Part shown: positions 1-8,211 of the stretch, one piece after another
How positions within the stretch are numbered: position 1 is the first letter of the stretch
Layout: the number at the start of each line of letters is the position of its first letter
Assembly (NCBI GenBank): GCA_014874415.1
Contig: JACWAI010000074.1
Location: forward strand, 1-39,868
Direction: 5' to 3'
Length of the DNA: 39,868 bases
Source: Nitrososphaerales archaeon
Lineage (GTDB): Archaea; Thermoproteota; Nitrososphaeria; Nitrososphaerales; Gagatemarchaeaceae
The notes under the pieces: generated by a model
The model's database searches: none
Seen by the model: the letters and a program-made list of their open reading frames with translations, nothing else
What the model was told of the DNA's origin: nothing
Program-made: the position numbers and the translations under genes

Positions 1-28
1 ATCTGGCAATCTCCTTCTCTCCGCTCAT
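1..28 (-). CDS. 5' end of a leftward gene, cut by the window edge
   Basis: An ATG on the minus strand at 28-26 is preceded by a purine-rich stretch that could serve as a ribosome-binding site, and it opens a frame running off the left edge (MSGEKEIAR...). A TATA-like sequence lies about 65 nt upstream. Only nine codons are visible, so the product cannot be identified and the call rests on start context alone. Confidence 0.35.
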
Positions 29-90
29 TTCTCTTTCACTCGTGCTTAACGGTCTTAATCGTTAATTGTTTCTTAGCGAAATTTGTCAGG

Positions 91-98
91 GATATAAA
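91..98 (-). promoter_or_regulatory. TATA-box-like element for the leftward edge gene
   Basis: The minus strand reads TTTATATC here, a good match to archaeal TATA boxes. A start site about 26 nt downstream would give a leader of roughly 40 nt before the ATG at 28. The rest of 29-174 is AT-rich and I see no gene in it. Confidence 0.3.
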
Positions 99-174
99 CT
101 TCTTGTTTTACGGTTCTGGTAACTCGGTTTCAGGTTGGCCGAATTTGTCTCATCGCCGACTTTGGTCTGGACAC

Positions 175-621
175 CTACTCTCTAATTCGCCTGAAGGTCC
201 CCTTCCGGCTAAATCCTCTCAGTCCCTCTCTGTACGGCTTGCCTGGCTTTGGGGGTGAATTGCCGACTCTCTGCTCCCACCTGCTTGCATCCGTTCTGGC
301 GAATCTCACTAGGTTCTCGACGTGCAGGAACACCCCTCGCGAGGCTGCCTTCAGCCTCCTGCGCTCGCTGAGCGAAGTCTCGATCCCCTCGTGGTTCAGC
401 CTCTTTACGAACTTCGATGCGAGCATGGCGCCTTCCCGGTCCAGGTCGGTGAGGATGACCACCTTCTTCAAACCTATCAAAGCGGCCGCGCCGTTCCTCC
501 CCATGAGAGATAGAGTCATCAGGGAACCGCGGTATCCTAACAGCCTGAGGGCCCTTTGGTCCCTTAGACCTTCGACCAAGAGGGACCACCCTTCTTCAGA
601 CCTGTTGTTTAGGTCGCGCAC
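175..621 (-). CDS. Small Toprim-domain protein
   Basis: A 148-residue protein with a Toprim core. An early acidic residue sits in 'LLVEGLRDQRAL' (residues 15-26), the first Toprim signature, and 'VVILTDLDREGAML' (about 53-66) is the DxD signature for metal binding. Stand-alone archaeal proteins of this kind resemble the Toprim part of DnaG or RNase M5 and are mostly uncharacterised; nucleic-acid cleavage or nucleotidyl transfer is inferred only. The first usable start is a GTG at 621. The same frame stays open upstream to about 725 and encodes plausible sequence (...RERVYQAFGIFLADF) but has no ATG, GTG or TTG, so the true N-terminus is uncertain. It lies downstream of pheT on the same strand. 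Confidence 0.75.
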   Translation of the reverse strand: MRDLNNRSEEGWSLLVEGLRDQRALRLLGYRGSLMTLSLMGRNGAAALIGLKKVVILTDLDREGAMLASKFVKRLNHEGIETSLSERRRLKAASRGVFLHVENLVRFARTDASRWEQRVGNSPPKPGKPYREGLRGFSRKGTFRRIRE

Positions 622-768
622 AAAGTCGGCGAGGAAGATCCCGAACGCCTGGTAGACCCGCTCCCTGTTGTCTATCGTCTCATTCGCCTCTTTGGAATTG
701 TTGCCCGTCTCTGACAGCCCGGATCATGTCCCAGCTTTCAGCGGGGATCATCACCTAGCCTCTTCAAC

Positions 769-879
769 GGGCAAACGGCTTTCGTCTGTCGCGCGACTGG
801 GTAAACCATCCGCTCATCAAAGCGTTTCCGCCTTCGCAGGTGGCCGTTTGGCGCGCTTTAGTACGAAAGCCGTCTGCCC
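769..879. repeat. 111-nt fold-back element, possible structured RNA
   Basis: Bases 769-785 pair with 863-879 in a 17-position stem with one mismatch (774/874). A nested 6-bp stem pairs 819-824 with 854-859, and 772-779 can alternatively pair with 843-850. The interval 622-895 between the Toprim gene and pheT holds no convincing ORF apart from the open frame upstream of the Toprim start. The fold does not match tRNA, 5S or any family I recognise. It could be an untranslated RNA on either strand, a processing or termination structure downstream of pheT, or a miniature inverted-repeat element. Confidence 0.45.
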
Positions 880-895
880 TGCCGAAGGTCCAGAG

Positions 896-2530
896 CTATT
901 TTAGCAGTTCGAAAAGCTTTGAAAGGTTCAGCTCGAAACCTGAAACAGGGACCCCGAGCCCGAAGGCTTCGATAGATTCCGGTTTCACCTCTCCTACGTG
1001 ACCTAGGTGGCTTCCTGCGACGGAGACCTCCGCGCACCTGCCCGGGGAGAACGCCCAGTGCGTAGACTCGTGGGCGTTGGCTTCTTTCCCTGACAAGAGG
1101 CGACAGGCAGACTCCACGTACATCTTCGCCTCGCTGAACGACGCCTGCGCGTGGGCGATCAGGCACCCCAGCTGCCAGGACTCTGAGACCCCTCCCTTCT
1201 CCCTGCCGTACACCCTTCCTACCTCGTAGACCCTCTGAGGGTAATCAGACTTCACGTTCCCCGAGAGTGAAGCCATGAGAGTCGGGAGGAGGTTGTCCCG
1301 CAGCACCGAGTGGTCGATGCTCTTCGGGTCCATCACAGCCAACCTTTCGGATGACGGCCTGCTGAACTTCGAGTAGAGTGAGGGCGCGTCGGTGAGCTCG
1401 AAGGTCATCATCTCGATCATGCCCGATTCTGCCATGACTGTGGATGCGGAGTCGAGGAAGTTCTCGAAATCGTTGAAGGCGCCCGGTTGCCTGCTGGCAG
1501 GATAGTCCGGTTTGAGCCTGTCGAAGCCATAGCCGAGGGCAACCTCTTCGGCTATGTCGACCGGATGCAGAATGTCAATCCTGTATCTCGGGACCAGCGC
1601 CCTTCCGCCCTTCACGTCTAGGCGACTCTTCCGGAGCGAACTTATGATCTCCTTCGTCGTAAGATTCATCCCAAGGGTCGATTTCACGAGTCCGAGGTCC
1701 GCACGCATCTTGGTGGGGGCGAGGTCTGGAGTGACCCTGGACCCATCGGTGTACTTTACATGAACGGTTCCTAGCCGTGAACCTGCTTCCGCCAAGGTCG
1801 TCGAGACGATTGCCAGGACGTCGTCCCCTGCCCTGCCATCCATGCTCGTGACGTCGATGAACATGCTCCTGGTCTTTGTCGTCACCCTGGTCGCTGCGCC
1901 GTTGATGATAGGCGGAAATGAGAGTACGGTACCTTTGGAATCCACTATCACTGGGTATACTCTTGCCCCGGAAAGCGCTCCTCTGTAGGCTCTCCCTTCG
2001 GGGAGGTCCTTCAGAATAGACACGACAGTCACCTCCCTTTTGCTGTCCAAAGGTCTGAATCTGAAGGAGGGACCCACCGCCTTGTAAGAAAGTGGGGGCT
2101 TGATTGCATCCATGTCGTGGAGACCGATGGCCACTGCCCTCCTCTTCCTGCCGAGCCCGTTGTGCAGGTCTTCCTGGAGGGAAATCAACTGGCGGACGTC
2201 CTCGTCGTCCAAGCGGAGCCCGGTTGCTGTGGCGCAGGCTATGAAAGGCCGCACCCCAGACAACCGCCTGTCGACAGTGACAGAGATCCCCGAAGGCTTC
2301 GCCGGGAACTTGGGGAGCCCCGTCTCCTTGCCGAGCAGGCCTTTCATGGCGCGAGCGATGCCGAAGTCGGTCCCAAAGTCTGGCCTGTTGGGGCTGTATT
2401 CAACGCGGACGGAGTTTCTCTCCACGCTCTCTATGTCGAGGCCAACATAGGGGAGGCGGTCGATGATCTTCTCTCTCTCGGCTCCCACCATCTTTGAGAA
2501 CCTCGGGAAGTCGATTCTAACTACCGGCAA
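896..2530 (-). CDS. pheT: Phenylalanyl-tRNA synthetase beta subunit
   Basis: A 544-residue archaeal-type PheRS beta subunit, beginning MPVVRIDFPRF. It has the B3/4 region (roughly residues 90-250), where editing of mischarged Tyr-tRNA takes place in this family, the B5 region (about 270-350, with 'DIAEEVALGYGFDRLKP') and the catalytic-like C-terminal domain. The long bacterial N-terminal tRNA-binding and C-terminal anticodon-binding domains are absent, as usual in archaea. It forms an alpha2-beta2 enzyme charging tRNA-Phe. The start overlaps the end of pheS by 14 nt, implying translational coupling. Confidence 0.96.
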   Translation of the reverse strand: MPVVRIDFPRFSKMVGAEREKIIDRLPYVGLDIESVERNSVRVEYSPNRPDFGTDFGIARAMKGLLGKETGLPKFPAKPSGISVTVDRRLSGVRPFIACATATGLRLDDEDVRQLISLQEDLHNGLGRKRRAVAIGLHDMDAIKPPLSYKAVGPSFRFRPLDSKREVTVVSILKDLPEGRAYRGALSGARVYPVIVDSKGTVLSFPPIINGAATRVTTKTRSMFIDVTSMDGRAGDDVLAIVSTTLAEAGSRLGTVHVKYTDGSRVTPDLAPTKMRADLGLVKSTLGMNLTTKEIISSLRKSRLDVKGGRALVPRYRIDILHPVDIAEEVALGYGFDRLKPDYPASRQPGAFNDFENFLDSASTVMAESGMIEMMTFELTDAPSLYSKFSRPSSERLAVMDPKSIDHSVLRDNLLPTLMASLSGNVKSDYPQRVYEVGRVYGREKGGVSESWQLGCLIAHAQASFSEAKMYVESACRLLSGKEANAHESTHWAFSPGRCAEVSVAGSHLGHVGEVKPESIEAFGLGVPVSGFELNLSKLFELLK

Positions 2531-4004
2531 GCTCTCTCCTCTCTCTCAGCCATGAAAGGTCTGCGCCGTAGAGGGCCCTCATGTCGTCCAAACCGAATCG
2601 CATCATCATCAGGCGCTCTATGCCAGGTCCCCAGGCGAGGACAGGCACCTTGACACCAAGCGGGATGGTCACTTCGGGCCGGAACACACCTGAGCCTGAT
2701 AGCTCAATCCAGGCGTTGACCGCCTCCGAGAAACCGATCACCTCGAGTGAGGGCTCCGTATATGGGAAGTACGTAGGCCAGAGCTTGACACTCGACATCC
2801 CCAGCTTCTTGTAGAACTCGGTAAGGAACCCCATGAGGTGCCTGACGTTGAGGCCCTCCCCGACGATGATCCCGTCCATCTGGTGGAATTCCGCGAGGTG
2901 CTTGTAATCGAGGTTTTCATTCCTGTAAACCTTCGACACTGCGAAGACTCGTGTCTCCTTCTCTCTGGATTCCGAAAGGGCCTTCACGGACAAGACCGTG
3001 TTGTGAGTCCTCAGGACCAGGCGACGGGCCTCCTCAATCCGCCAGGTGTAGCCCCACCCTTTGCTCCCGGTCTTCCAGCCGTTCTCGTGCGTCGCCGCCA
3101 CGTTGGCGACCGTCCCGGTACGGGTCAGCTTCCTGTCAGCAAGGCCTTCAAGGTAGAAGGTGTCCTGCATATCCCTGCTGGGGTGATCCTGCGGGATGAA
3201 CAGTGCGTCGAAGTTCCAGAATCCAGGATGTATGCTGTCCCCCTCCAATTCTGTGAACCCCATCGAGATGTACGTCTCCCTGACCTCTTTGATGAAGTCC
3301 CGCACAGGATGCCTACGCCCTGGATGGAAGACGGGCGCCTTTGCTTCGACGTCGAGGGGTCTGAGTGATCTCCCCTTCCATGCTCCAGACGCCAAGATTT
3401 CAGGCGTCAGCCTGTCCAGTGCCTCCGAAGCGCCTGACTCCGGGACCTCGCCAAGGCCCTTCGAAGTTACGGCAACTGCAACGTCTGACTGTTCGACCGC
3501 TTTGACGAATCCCCTGTTCACCAGGTCCGGCAGTAACTCCCTTTCCCTCTCCGATATCGGCGCGTTACTTGAAACATGATCGAGTAGTCCTCGGATTTCC
3601 TTTAGGGAAGACAGGGAGTCCTCTGAGCCTCGTCTTACTGAAGTAAGTCCGCCTGGCCCGGTCTCGGTAACGATCCAGCCCCGGCTCCTCGCTCTCCCCA
3701 AGGCGGCTGAGAATTCTTGGTCCGAGCCAAAATTCGCGCGCAAATCGCTCAACGGAATCGGCGGCGGCGTGCCTTCCACCAACTGAACGACCTTGACTTC
3801 GGGAGGCAAACCGCCGTACTCGAGCTTGGACTTCGCGGATCTCGTCAGCGTGACGTACCCCTTGGTCGACAGCCACTCCAGGGCCCGCCTGACCTGGTCG
3901 ACCTGCAGCCCGGTCTTGCCCACGATGTCTTCCAGCCGCATGGTGGGAGTTTCTCTGAGCGCTTTCAGGATTCTCTGTTCGATAGGATGCAGCGAGCTCG
4001 ACAT
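2517..4004 (-). CDS. pheS: Phenylalanyl-tRNA synthetase alpha subunit
   Basis: A 495-residue catalytic alpha subunit of PheRS. The N-terminal part (about 1-90) has winged-helix character ('QRILKALRETPTMRLEDIVGKTGLQVDQVRRALEWL'), as in archaeal and eukaryotic cytosolic PheRS. The class II core follows: 'HPSRDMQDTFYL', 'RLVLRTHNTVLSVKALSE', 'EFHQMDGIIVGEGL', 'YFPYTEPSLEV' and motif 3 'AWGPGIERLMMMRFG', which contains the ATP-binding arginine. It lies 10 nt downstream of trpS and overlaps pheT, so trpS-pheS-pheT form one run of aminoacyl-tRNA synthetase genes. Confidence 0.96.
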   Translation of the reverse strand: MSSSLHPIEQRILKALRETPTMRLEDIVGKTGLQVDQVRRALEWLSTKGYVTLTRSAKSKLEYGGLPPEVKVVQLVEGTPPPIPLSDLRANFGSDQEFSAALGRARSRGWIVTETGPGGLTSVRRGSEDSLSSLKEIRGLLDHVSSNAPISERERELLPDLVNRGFVKAVEQSDVAVAVTSKGLGEVPESGASEALDRLTPEILASGAWKGRSLRPLDVEAKAPVFHPGRRHPVRDFIKEVRETYISMGFTELEGDSIHPGFWNFDALFIPQDHPSRDMQDTFYLEGLADRKLTRTGTVANVAATHENGWKTGSKGWGYTWRIEEARRLVLRTHNTVLSVKALSESREKETRVFAVSKVYRNENLDYKHLAEFHQMDGIIVGEGLNVRHLMGFLTEFYKKLGMSSVKLWPTYFPYTEPSLEVIGFSEAVNAWIELSGSGVFRPEVTIPLGVKVPVLAWGPGIERLMMMRFGLDDMRALYGADLSWLRERRELAGS

Positions 4005-4014
4005 CTATCTTCAC

Positions 4015-5145
4015 TCATTTCCCTGAGGATGAAAGGTACTTCCTGCTCTTCGCAAGGAGCTCCTTCGCCTCACCCATCAACGAGTCGCGCCTCCTGTGAT
4101 GATCCTCGAGGAACGCCTTCACCAATCCTGTTGCCTCCTGCTTGCATTCCCCGCAGAGCCTGATCCCTTCGGTGCACTCGTGATAGACGCGCTTGACGTG
4201 CTCGTCGTCCCGGGCGAAGTGGAACCGATACAAGTCGTAGACCGGGCAGATGTTCGCCCTTCCCCCCAGCCTCCGCTGCTCTTCGACCGTGTCCCTCCCG
4301 CCTGTGAAGGCGGTGGATATCTTGCGAGCGGCATCCTTCGTGGTGTCATCCAGGGTCAGGAGCGAGGATTCGGACCTCTTGGACATCTTGTCCGAGCCGC
4401 CGAGGCTGAGCATAAGCCTGTGATATACCGCCGAAGGGGGGATGAAGCCATATTCGTCGTCGTACCTTGCGGCCAAGTCCCTGGCGAGCCTGATGTGCGG
4501 GTCCTGGTCAGCCCCCACGGGCACGAGGACCGGCTTCGGTCCGCCCAGCTCGGGGAGCTGAGGCATGAGAATGTCCCCGGCCTGGTAGAGGGCAGCCATG
4601 TAGAGCCCGATCTGCCTCTCCCCGTAGATAGCCTTCAGCATGTTGTTAGTGACACCCTTCGAAAAGACGGTCCCAAGCCTCATCACCTTCAGTTCTTCGC
4701 TCTGAAGATACACCACGGCCCTTTCCGGGTCGAGCCCCAAGGCTAGGATGTCGGCCACGTTGCGAGTGGCGATCTTGGAAGTCTGCTCGAAGGACAGGCC
4801 GTTGTCGGCGTACGCCTCGACGTCTGCGACCGCGTAGTAGACCGTCGCCTTCCTGGAGAGGGACTGGAAGTAGACCATGTCGTCGGCTGTCATCTTGGTG
4901 CCGAGATGGAAGTCCCCCGTCGGCTTTATCCCGCTCATCACCGCGTAGGGCTTGTTGTTGTCCACGGCGTCCAAGATCCGCCCCAGATCTCGCTGGCCGA
5001 AGTCTATGCCCCTGCTGAGATGAGGGCTGGGTTTCTTGAACCTCGATAGAAGGGGGGCAGCAGGCCCGATGCCGAACTCCGACTGGAGCCTTTCGTAATC
5101 CTTGACCGCGCTCGTCCCCCAGGGATCCAGCCTGTCCTTGTCCAC
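4015..5145 (-). CDS. trpS: Tryptophanyl-tRNA synthetase
   Basis: A 376-residue class I TrpRS of the archaeal/eukaryotic type. The HIGH-equivalent is in 'GIKPTGDFHLGTKM' and the KMSKS-equivalent is 'SDKMSKRSESS' before the C-terminal helical domain. 'GADQDPHIRLARDLA' is a conserved active-site segment. It activates tryptophan and charges tRNA-Trp, whose gene lies at 8598-8757 in this window. The start is a GTG at 5145. It heads the synthetase run with pheS and pheT. Confidence 0.96.
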   Translation of the reverse strand: MDKDRLDPWGTSAVKDYERLQSEFGIGPAAPLLSRFKKPSPHLSRGIDFGQRDLGRILDAVDNNKPYAVMSGIKPTGDFHLGTKMTADDMVYFQSLSRKATVYYAVADVEAYADNGLSFEQTSKIATRNVADILALGLDPERAVVYLQSEELKVMRLGTVFSKGVTNNMLKAIYGERQIGLYMAALYQAGDILMPQLPELGGPKPVLVPVGADQDPHIRLARDLAARYDDEYGFIPPSAVYHRLMLSLGGSDKMSKRSESSLLTLDDTTKDAARKISTAFTGGRDTVEEQRRLGGRANICPVYDLYRFHFARDDEHVKRVYHECTEGIRLCGECKQEATGLVKAFLEDHHRRRDSLMGEAKELLAKSRKYLSSSGK

Positions 5146-5200
5146 ACTACTTTCGCCTGCAGGGGTTTGGATTTAAGGCTCTGTTAGCGTCTCTTTCGTC

Positions 5201-5683
5201 TCATCGCCGGGGCTCGCGCTTTGTGAGCCTCCCCTCGGCGTCTATCTCGCCGTTCCGTATGCGCGTGGAGGATATCGGCTTTGAATCTCCGGCAAGGACG
5301 TAGTCCACCACCACGGTCTTCAGAGGTGGGTACCCCTTTGCCTCCCTCAGGGCGTTGGCTATCGAAACGCGCTTGGCCGTCTCCCTGCTCACGACTATCG
5401 CCTGGACCTCCGGAGACGCGATCCCGGGACCAAAGTAGTCGTCGAGCTTCGAGACCAAGTACCTCCTCCCTGGAAAGCTCTTGCGGATGTGTGCTTCAAG
5501 ACGACTGACCCTTTCCTCATAGTCCTGGTCCGGGCTTTTTCCTTCCTTCAGGGCGAAAGCGTCCGAAGTGACCCCTATCACGACCACGGCCCCGACTTCG
5601 AAGCTCTTCGCCAGCAGCGCGGCATGCCCCTTGTGGAGGTGATCGAAAGTCCCGCCCGTGGCGACCGTCTTGTATTTCGTCAA
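5201..5683 (-). CDS. coaD: Phosphopantetheine adenylyltransferase, archaeal type
   Basis: A 160-residue cytidylyltransferase-fold enzyme. 'ATGGTFDHLHKGHAALL' near the N-terminus contains the HxGH nucleotide-binding motif, and 'ISSTRIRNGEI' near the C-terminus is the ISSTxxR motif contacting ATP phosphates. It transfers AMP to 4'-phosphopantetheine to form dephospho-CoA. Length and motif spacing fit the archaeal/eukaryotic PPAT family rather than the bacterial hexameric one. The start is a TTG at 5683; it is divergent from map across an 84-nt gap and lies 55 nt upstream of trpS on the same strand. Confidence 0.93.
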   Translation of the reverse strand: MTKYKTVATGGTFDHLHKGHAALLAKSFEVGAVVVIGVTSDAFALKEGKSPDQDYEERVSRLEAHIRKSFPGRRYLVSKLDDYFGPGIASPEVQAIVVSRETAKRVSIANALREAKGYPPLKTVVVDYVLAGDSKPISSTRIRNGEIDAEGRLTKREPRR

Positions 5684-5767
5684 ATAACCCCCTTTTCGGA
5701 AATCAGTTGAAATACCTCGGACGGCGCCCGCCAGCCTCTGAACGCAAAAAAGGGTTTGTGAAGAGAG

Positions 5768-6661
5768 GTGTCAATCATCCCACAGCAGTACAAGGCGTCA
5801 GGAAAGATAACCAATGAGGTGAAGCCCCTGGTCCAATCGGCCGTCAGGCCCGGGGTCAAGTTCATCGAAGTGTGCGACTTGGTCAGGCGCGAAGTGGAAT
5901 CGAGAGGCGGGCGTCTCGCGTTCCCCACGGGCATTGGCGTCAACGAGGTGACCGCGCACTACGCCCCCCAGGACGGGGACGAATCTGCATTCGGAGAGGA
6001 GGACCTGGTGAAGGTCGACTTTGGGACGCATATCGAAGGGTACGTCACTGACACTTCAGTGACGGTCACCCTGAACCCGGAATACAACCTGCTGCTGGAG
6101 GCCACCCAGAGGTCACTTGACGCTGCTGTCGCGACCGCGAGAAAGGAGACGAGGACAGGGGAGATAGGGAGGGCGATACACCACGAGGCTGCTCGCTTCG
6201 GCTTCAAGACGATCGAGAACCTGACCGGCCACACGCTTGACAGGTACGTGGTTCACGCAGGGAAGAGCATCCCCAACCTGTACATGCCAGGGATGCAGGA
6301 TCTCAGGAGAGGCGACGTCTTCGCAATCGAGCCGTTCCTCACGCTGGGGTCGGCCGCCGGTTACGTAGTAGACGCTCCCAGCCAGACGATATTCTCCATC
6401 GTGGCAAGGAAGAAGACCGGGGCGGCCGAATTAGACGCATTCGCAGACAGGGTCTGGGAAGAGAGGAAGACGCTCCCGTTCACGCCCAGCTGGTATTCCG
6501 GTGACTACGGAAGGGACAAACTCCAAGGCATGGTAAACAAGCTCGTCGCGAAGAAGATCATGAGGGCCTACCCGACCCTTGTGGAAGCCTCGGGGAGCCC
6601 GGTGGCCCAGTTCGAGCACACCATGGCCTTGGACGAAAGCGGCTTGACAGTCCTAGCTTGA
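5768..6661 (+). CDS. map: Methionine aminopeptidase, type II
   Basis: A 297-residue metallopeptidase that removes the initiator methionine from nascent proteins. Metal ligands can be placed: Asp in 'VKVDFGTHIEGYVTDTSV' (two), His after 'GHTLDRYVVHAG', Glu in 'FAIEPFLT' and Glu in the final 'FEHTMALDES'. The insertion before the last ligand, rich in Lys and Arg, is the alpha-helical subdomain typical of type II enzymes. The start is GTG at 5768. The last 9 nt overlap tail-to-tail with the zinc-ribbon gene on the other strand. Confidence 0.95.
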   Translation: MSIIPQQYKASGKITNEVKPLVQSAVRPGVKFIEVCDLVRREVESRGGRLAFPTGIGVNEVTAHYAPQDGDESAFGEEDLVKVDFGTHIEGYVTDTSVTVTLNPEYNLLLEATQRSLDAAVATARKETRTGEIGRAIHHEAARFGFKTIENLTGHTLDRYVVHAGKSIPNLYMPGMQDLRRGDVFAIEPFLTLGSAAGYVVDAPSQTIFSIVARKKTGAAELDAFADRVWEERKTLPFTPSWYSGDYGRDKLQGMVNKLVAKKIMRAYPTLVEASGSPVAQFEHTMALDESGLTVLA

Positions 6662-6853
6662 CTTCGCGCCCTCGGCATAGACCAGGCTGACCCTGGTCTG
6701 GTTGGAACACTTCGCACATTTCGCGCCATCCTTCGTCACATAGTCCCCCACGGTGAAGGCCCGCTTCGTCTTCTGGCCGCAGGCAGGGCACTCTTCGATG
6801 GTGTACACCAGGAGCTTGGACTTTTTGTCAGCTCCCGGGACTGAGCTCATCAT
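6653..6853 (-). CDS. Small zinc-ribbon protein
   Basis: A 66-residue protein with two Cys pairs, 'CPACGQK' and 'CAKCSNQ', about 23 residues apart, forming a probable single zinc ribbon with a short acidic/aromatic flank. No specific function is recognised; such proteins are found in archaeal transcription and translation, but nothing here identifies the partner. It starts at the ATG overlapping the stop of the DUF1512 gene (ATGA), so it is translationally coupled to that membrane protein. Confidence 0.8.
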   Translation of the reverse strand: MMSSVPGADKKSKLLVYTIEECPACGQKTKRAFTVGDYVTKDGAKCAKCSNQTRVSLVYAEGAKSS

Positions 6854-7971
6854 TGCGCTACGCCCAGGGTGTTTCCGATGCCCGCCACGACGACGTCGTC
6901 CCCCTCTTTCGTCTTCTCCTCGATAACCCTGTTGAGCACTTGGAAGGCCTTGTCACCGGCCTCGGCTATCTCCTTCCTCATCACCGTAATCGCCTCGAGT
7001 AAGCTCTGTTTCACGAGTATTGCGTAGAGGGGCACCTTCGCCTTGGTGGCTGCCTCTTCTATCTGGAACTTCTCCACCCCGATCCCCCCGATTGCGGCTC
7101 CCACTCCTTCGGCTATTTCTCCCGTCTTCTCCCCTTCCAGCTTGAGCGCTGCGTCAATCATCACAATCGCGCTCGGCTTGACCCCCATCTCCTCGATGAT
7201 CTTCTTGATGGCGACGCCAGGCTGGCCGACGTAAGCCATGGGCCCGTCTGCCTTCAGGACGTAGAGCTTCCTCCCCTTGTACTCAGCCACTGCCATGACC
7301 GTGTCCTTGGCCACCGCCCTCTTCTCCTTCCCTGCCATGTATCTCGACACTATGACAGGGCCGATGCCGTCACCTACCGGTTGGCCCAGTTTGAACGAGT
7401 CCACGGCATTGAGGAGAGCGTCGGCCTCCTGGATGATCATCGGCATCAGCATCTGAAGCTGCAACAGGGTGATGTACGAATTTGTCTTCTTGCCGAGCAG
7501 ATAGAAGTGGCGTACAATCTTGTGTATCATGTTGAGCGATGTGGCCACCTCGAGGAGGTTCTCGGAGATGGAGATCGTGACAGGACTGCCCTGACCCAGT
7601 AGGGTACCCACCTCGGCCCTGACCCTGTCGTTGTTCGTGGTCACCACGTGGTCGATCTTGCCGACCAAGCCTGCTGGGTCGATGTCGACCGGCATTATGG
7701 TCACGTAGTCGAGGAATTGGTCCACTCTCTGGGTTGGGTCGCTGGGAGCCTTCCCCACGTTGACCAAGTAGTCGATGGCCTCCTTCCTCGACTTGTCCTT
7801 CATGACCTTCAACTTGTTCAAGCCGCGGCTAATGTCGTTAAGGGCCATGTACGACTGCAGCCTCGCCTGATAGAAGAAAGTGACAAAGAAGAAGCCGACC
7901 CAGAAGATAAGGAAAATTGTGTTGCTATCAATGCCTATAGCCTGTAACGCAATCCCTGGCAGGATAAACAC
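6850..7971 (-). CDS. DUF1512 membrane-anchored protein
   Basis: A 373-residue member of the archaeal DUF1512 family, function unknown. An N-terminal membrane helix ('GIDSNTIFLIFWVGFFFVTFFYQA', about residues 13-36) anchors a large cytoplasmic part with 'MPVDIDPAGLVGKIDHVV', 'YKGRKLYVLKADGPMAYVGQPG' and a Gly-rich 'GEIAEGVGAAIGGIGVEKFQIEEAA' segment. The C-terminus overlaps the start of a zinc-ribbon gene. The family is largely restricted to archaea of the TACK branch, which supports the lineage assignment. The family call is made from recall of its characteristic sequence. Confidence 0.8.
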   Translation of the reverse strand: MFILPGIALQAIGIDSNTIFLIFWVGFFFVTFFYQARLQSYMALNDISRGLNKLKVMKDKSRKEAIDYLVNVGKAPSDPTQRVDQFLDYVTIMPVDIDPAGLVGKIDHVVTTNNDRVRAEVGTLLGQGSPVTISISENLLEVATSLNMIHKIVRHFYLLGKKTNSYITLLQLQMLMPMIIQEADALLNAVDSFKLGQPVGDGIGPVIVSRYMAGKEKRAVAKDTVMAVAEYKGRKLYVLKADGPMAYVGQPGVAIKKIIEEMGVKPSAIVMIDAALKLEGEKTGEIAEGVGAAIGGIGVEKFQIEEAATKAKVPLYAILVKQSLLEAITVMRKEIAEAGDKAFQVLNRVIEEKTKEGDDVVVAGIGNTLGVAQ

Positions 7972-8048
7972 GGACCTTCAATTTTCGCCTTTTGTGCGCT
8001 CGGACTTAAATGTTCTGTAGTATTGATACATGTATTCTCGTTTTCGCG

Positions 8049-8056
8049 AAAAAGGT
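8049..8056 (-). terminator. Oligo-T terminator after 5S rRNA
   Basis: Directly after the 3' strand of the 5S terminal helix, the minus strand reads ACCTTTTT. Such T tracts are the usual intrinsic termination signal for archaeal RNA polymerase. It separates the 5S gene from the downstream DUF1512 gene. Confidence 0.5.
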
Positions 8057-8186
8057 GCCAGCATCAGGGTTTCACGAGGGCTCTCGCACCTCACTACCGC
8101 CCTGACGACGTGTGGTTTGACTTCTTCCCCTCTTGCGAGTCTGGGATCGGAACGAGTCCAGGTCGGACCCACACGCTATGGCCGGC
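8057..8186 (-). rRNA. rrf: 5S ribosomal RNA with a 17-nt intron
   Basis: The minus strand follows the 5S consensus from end to end: terminal helix GCCGGC (8186-8181) with GCTGGC (8062-8057), 'CATAGCG' as loop A, GTGTGG/CCACAC as helix II, 'CCGATCCCAG...AAGTCAAACC' as helix III with loop B, then 'GCGGTAGTGAGG' and TCAGGG/CCCTGA in the helix IV/V arm. The homologous E. coli stretch is CCGAACUCAGAAGUGAAAC. A 17-nt segment (8140-8124) interrupts this motif. Without it the RNA is about 113 nt by this conservative end placement; one to three more nucleotides per end are possible. A TATA box lies 26-33 nt upstream and a T tract follows. The gene is solitary, away from 16S and 23S genes. Confidence 0.88.
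8124..8140 (-). other. BHB intron in 5S rRNA
   Basis: On the minus strand the sequence is TCCC-AGA-CTC-GCAA-GAG-GGGA-AGA. TCCC/GGGA form the 4-bp central helix, the two AGA triplets are the two 3-nt bulges, and CTC/GAG with a GCAA tetraloop is the inner hairpin. This is the exact BHB geometry recognised by archaeal splicing endonuclease. Cutting after the second bulge base on each side (AG|A) removes 17 nt and joins CCCAG to AAGTC, restoring the conserved 5S sequence at E. coli position 51/52. Confidence 0.8.
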
Positions 8187-8211
8187 TGAGATTGGGCTAT
8201 CCGCCGCGGTA

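Noticed and set aside
700-757. Possible box C/D sRNA on the minus strand (GTGATGA and CTGA present)
   Set aside because: Only six bases separate the C-like box from the first CTGA, too few for a guide, and no second D box follows at the right distance.
668-904. 78-codon plus-strand ORF between the Toprim gene and pheT
   Set aside because: It spans the fold-back element, has no recognisable sequence and runs into the pheT 3' end on the opposite strand.
3565-4014. 149-codon minus-strand ORF at the head of pheS
   Set aside because: It is an out-of-frame shadow of the PheS N-terminus with Arg/Ala-rich low-information sequence.
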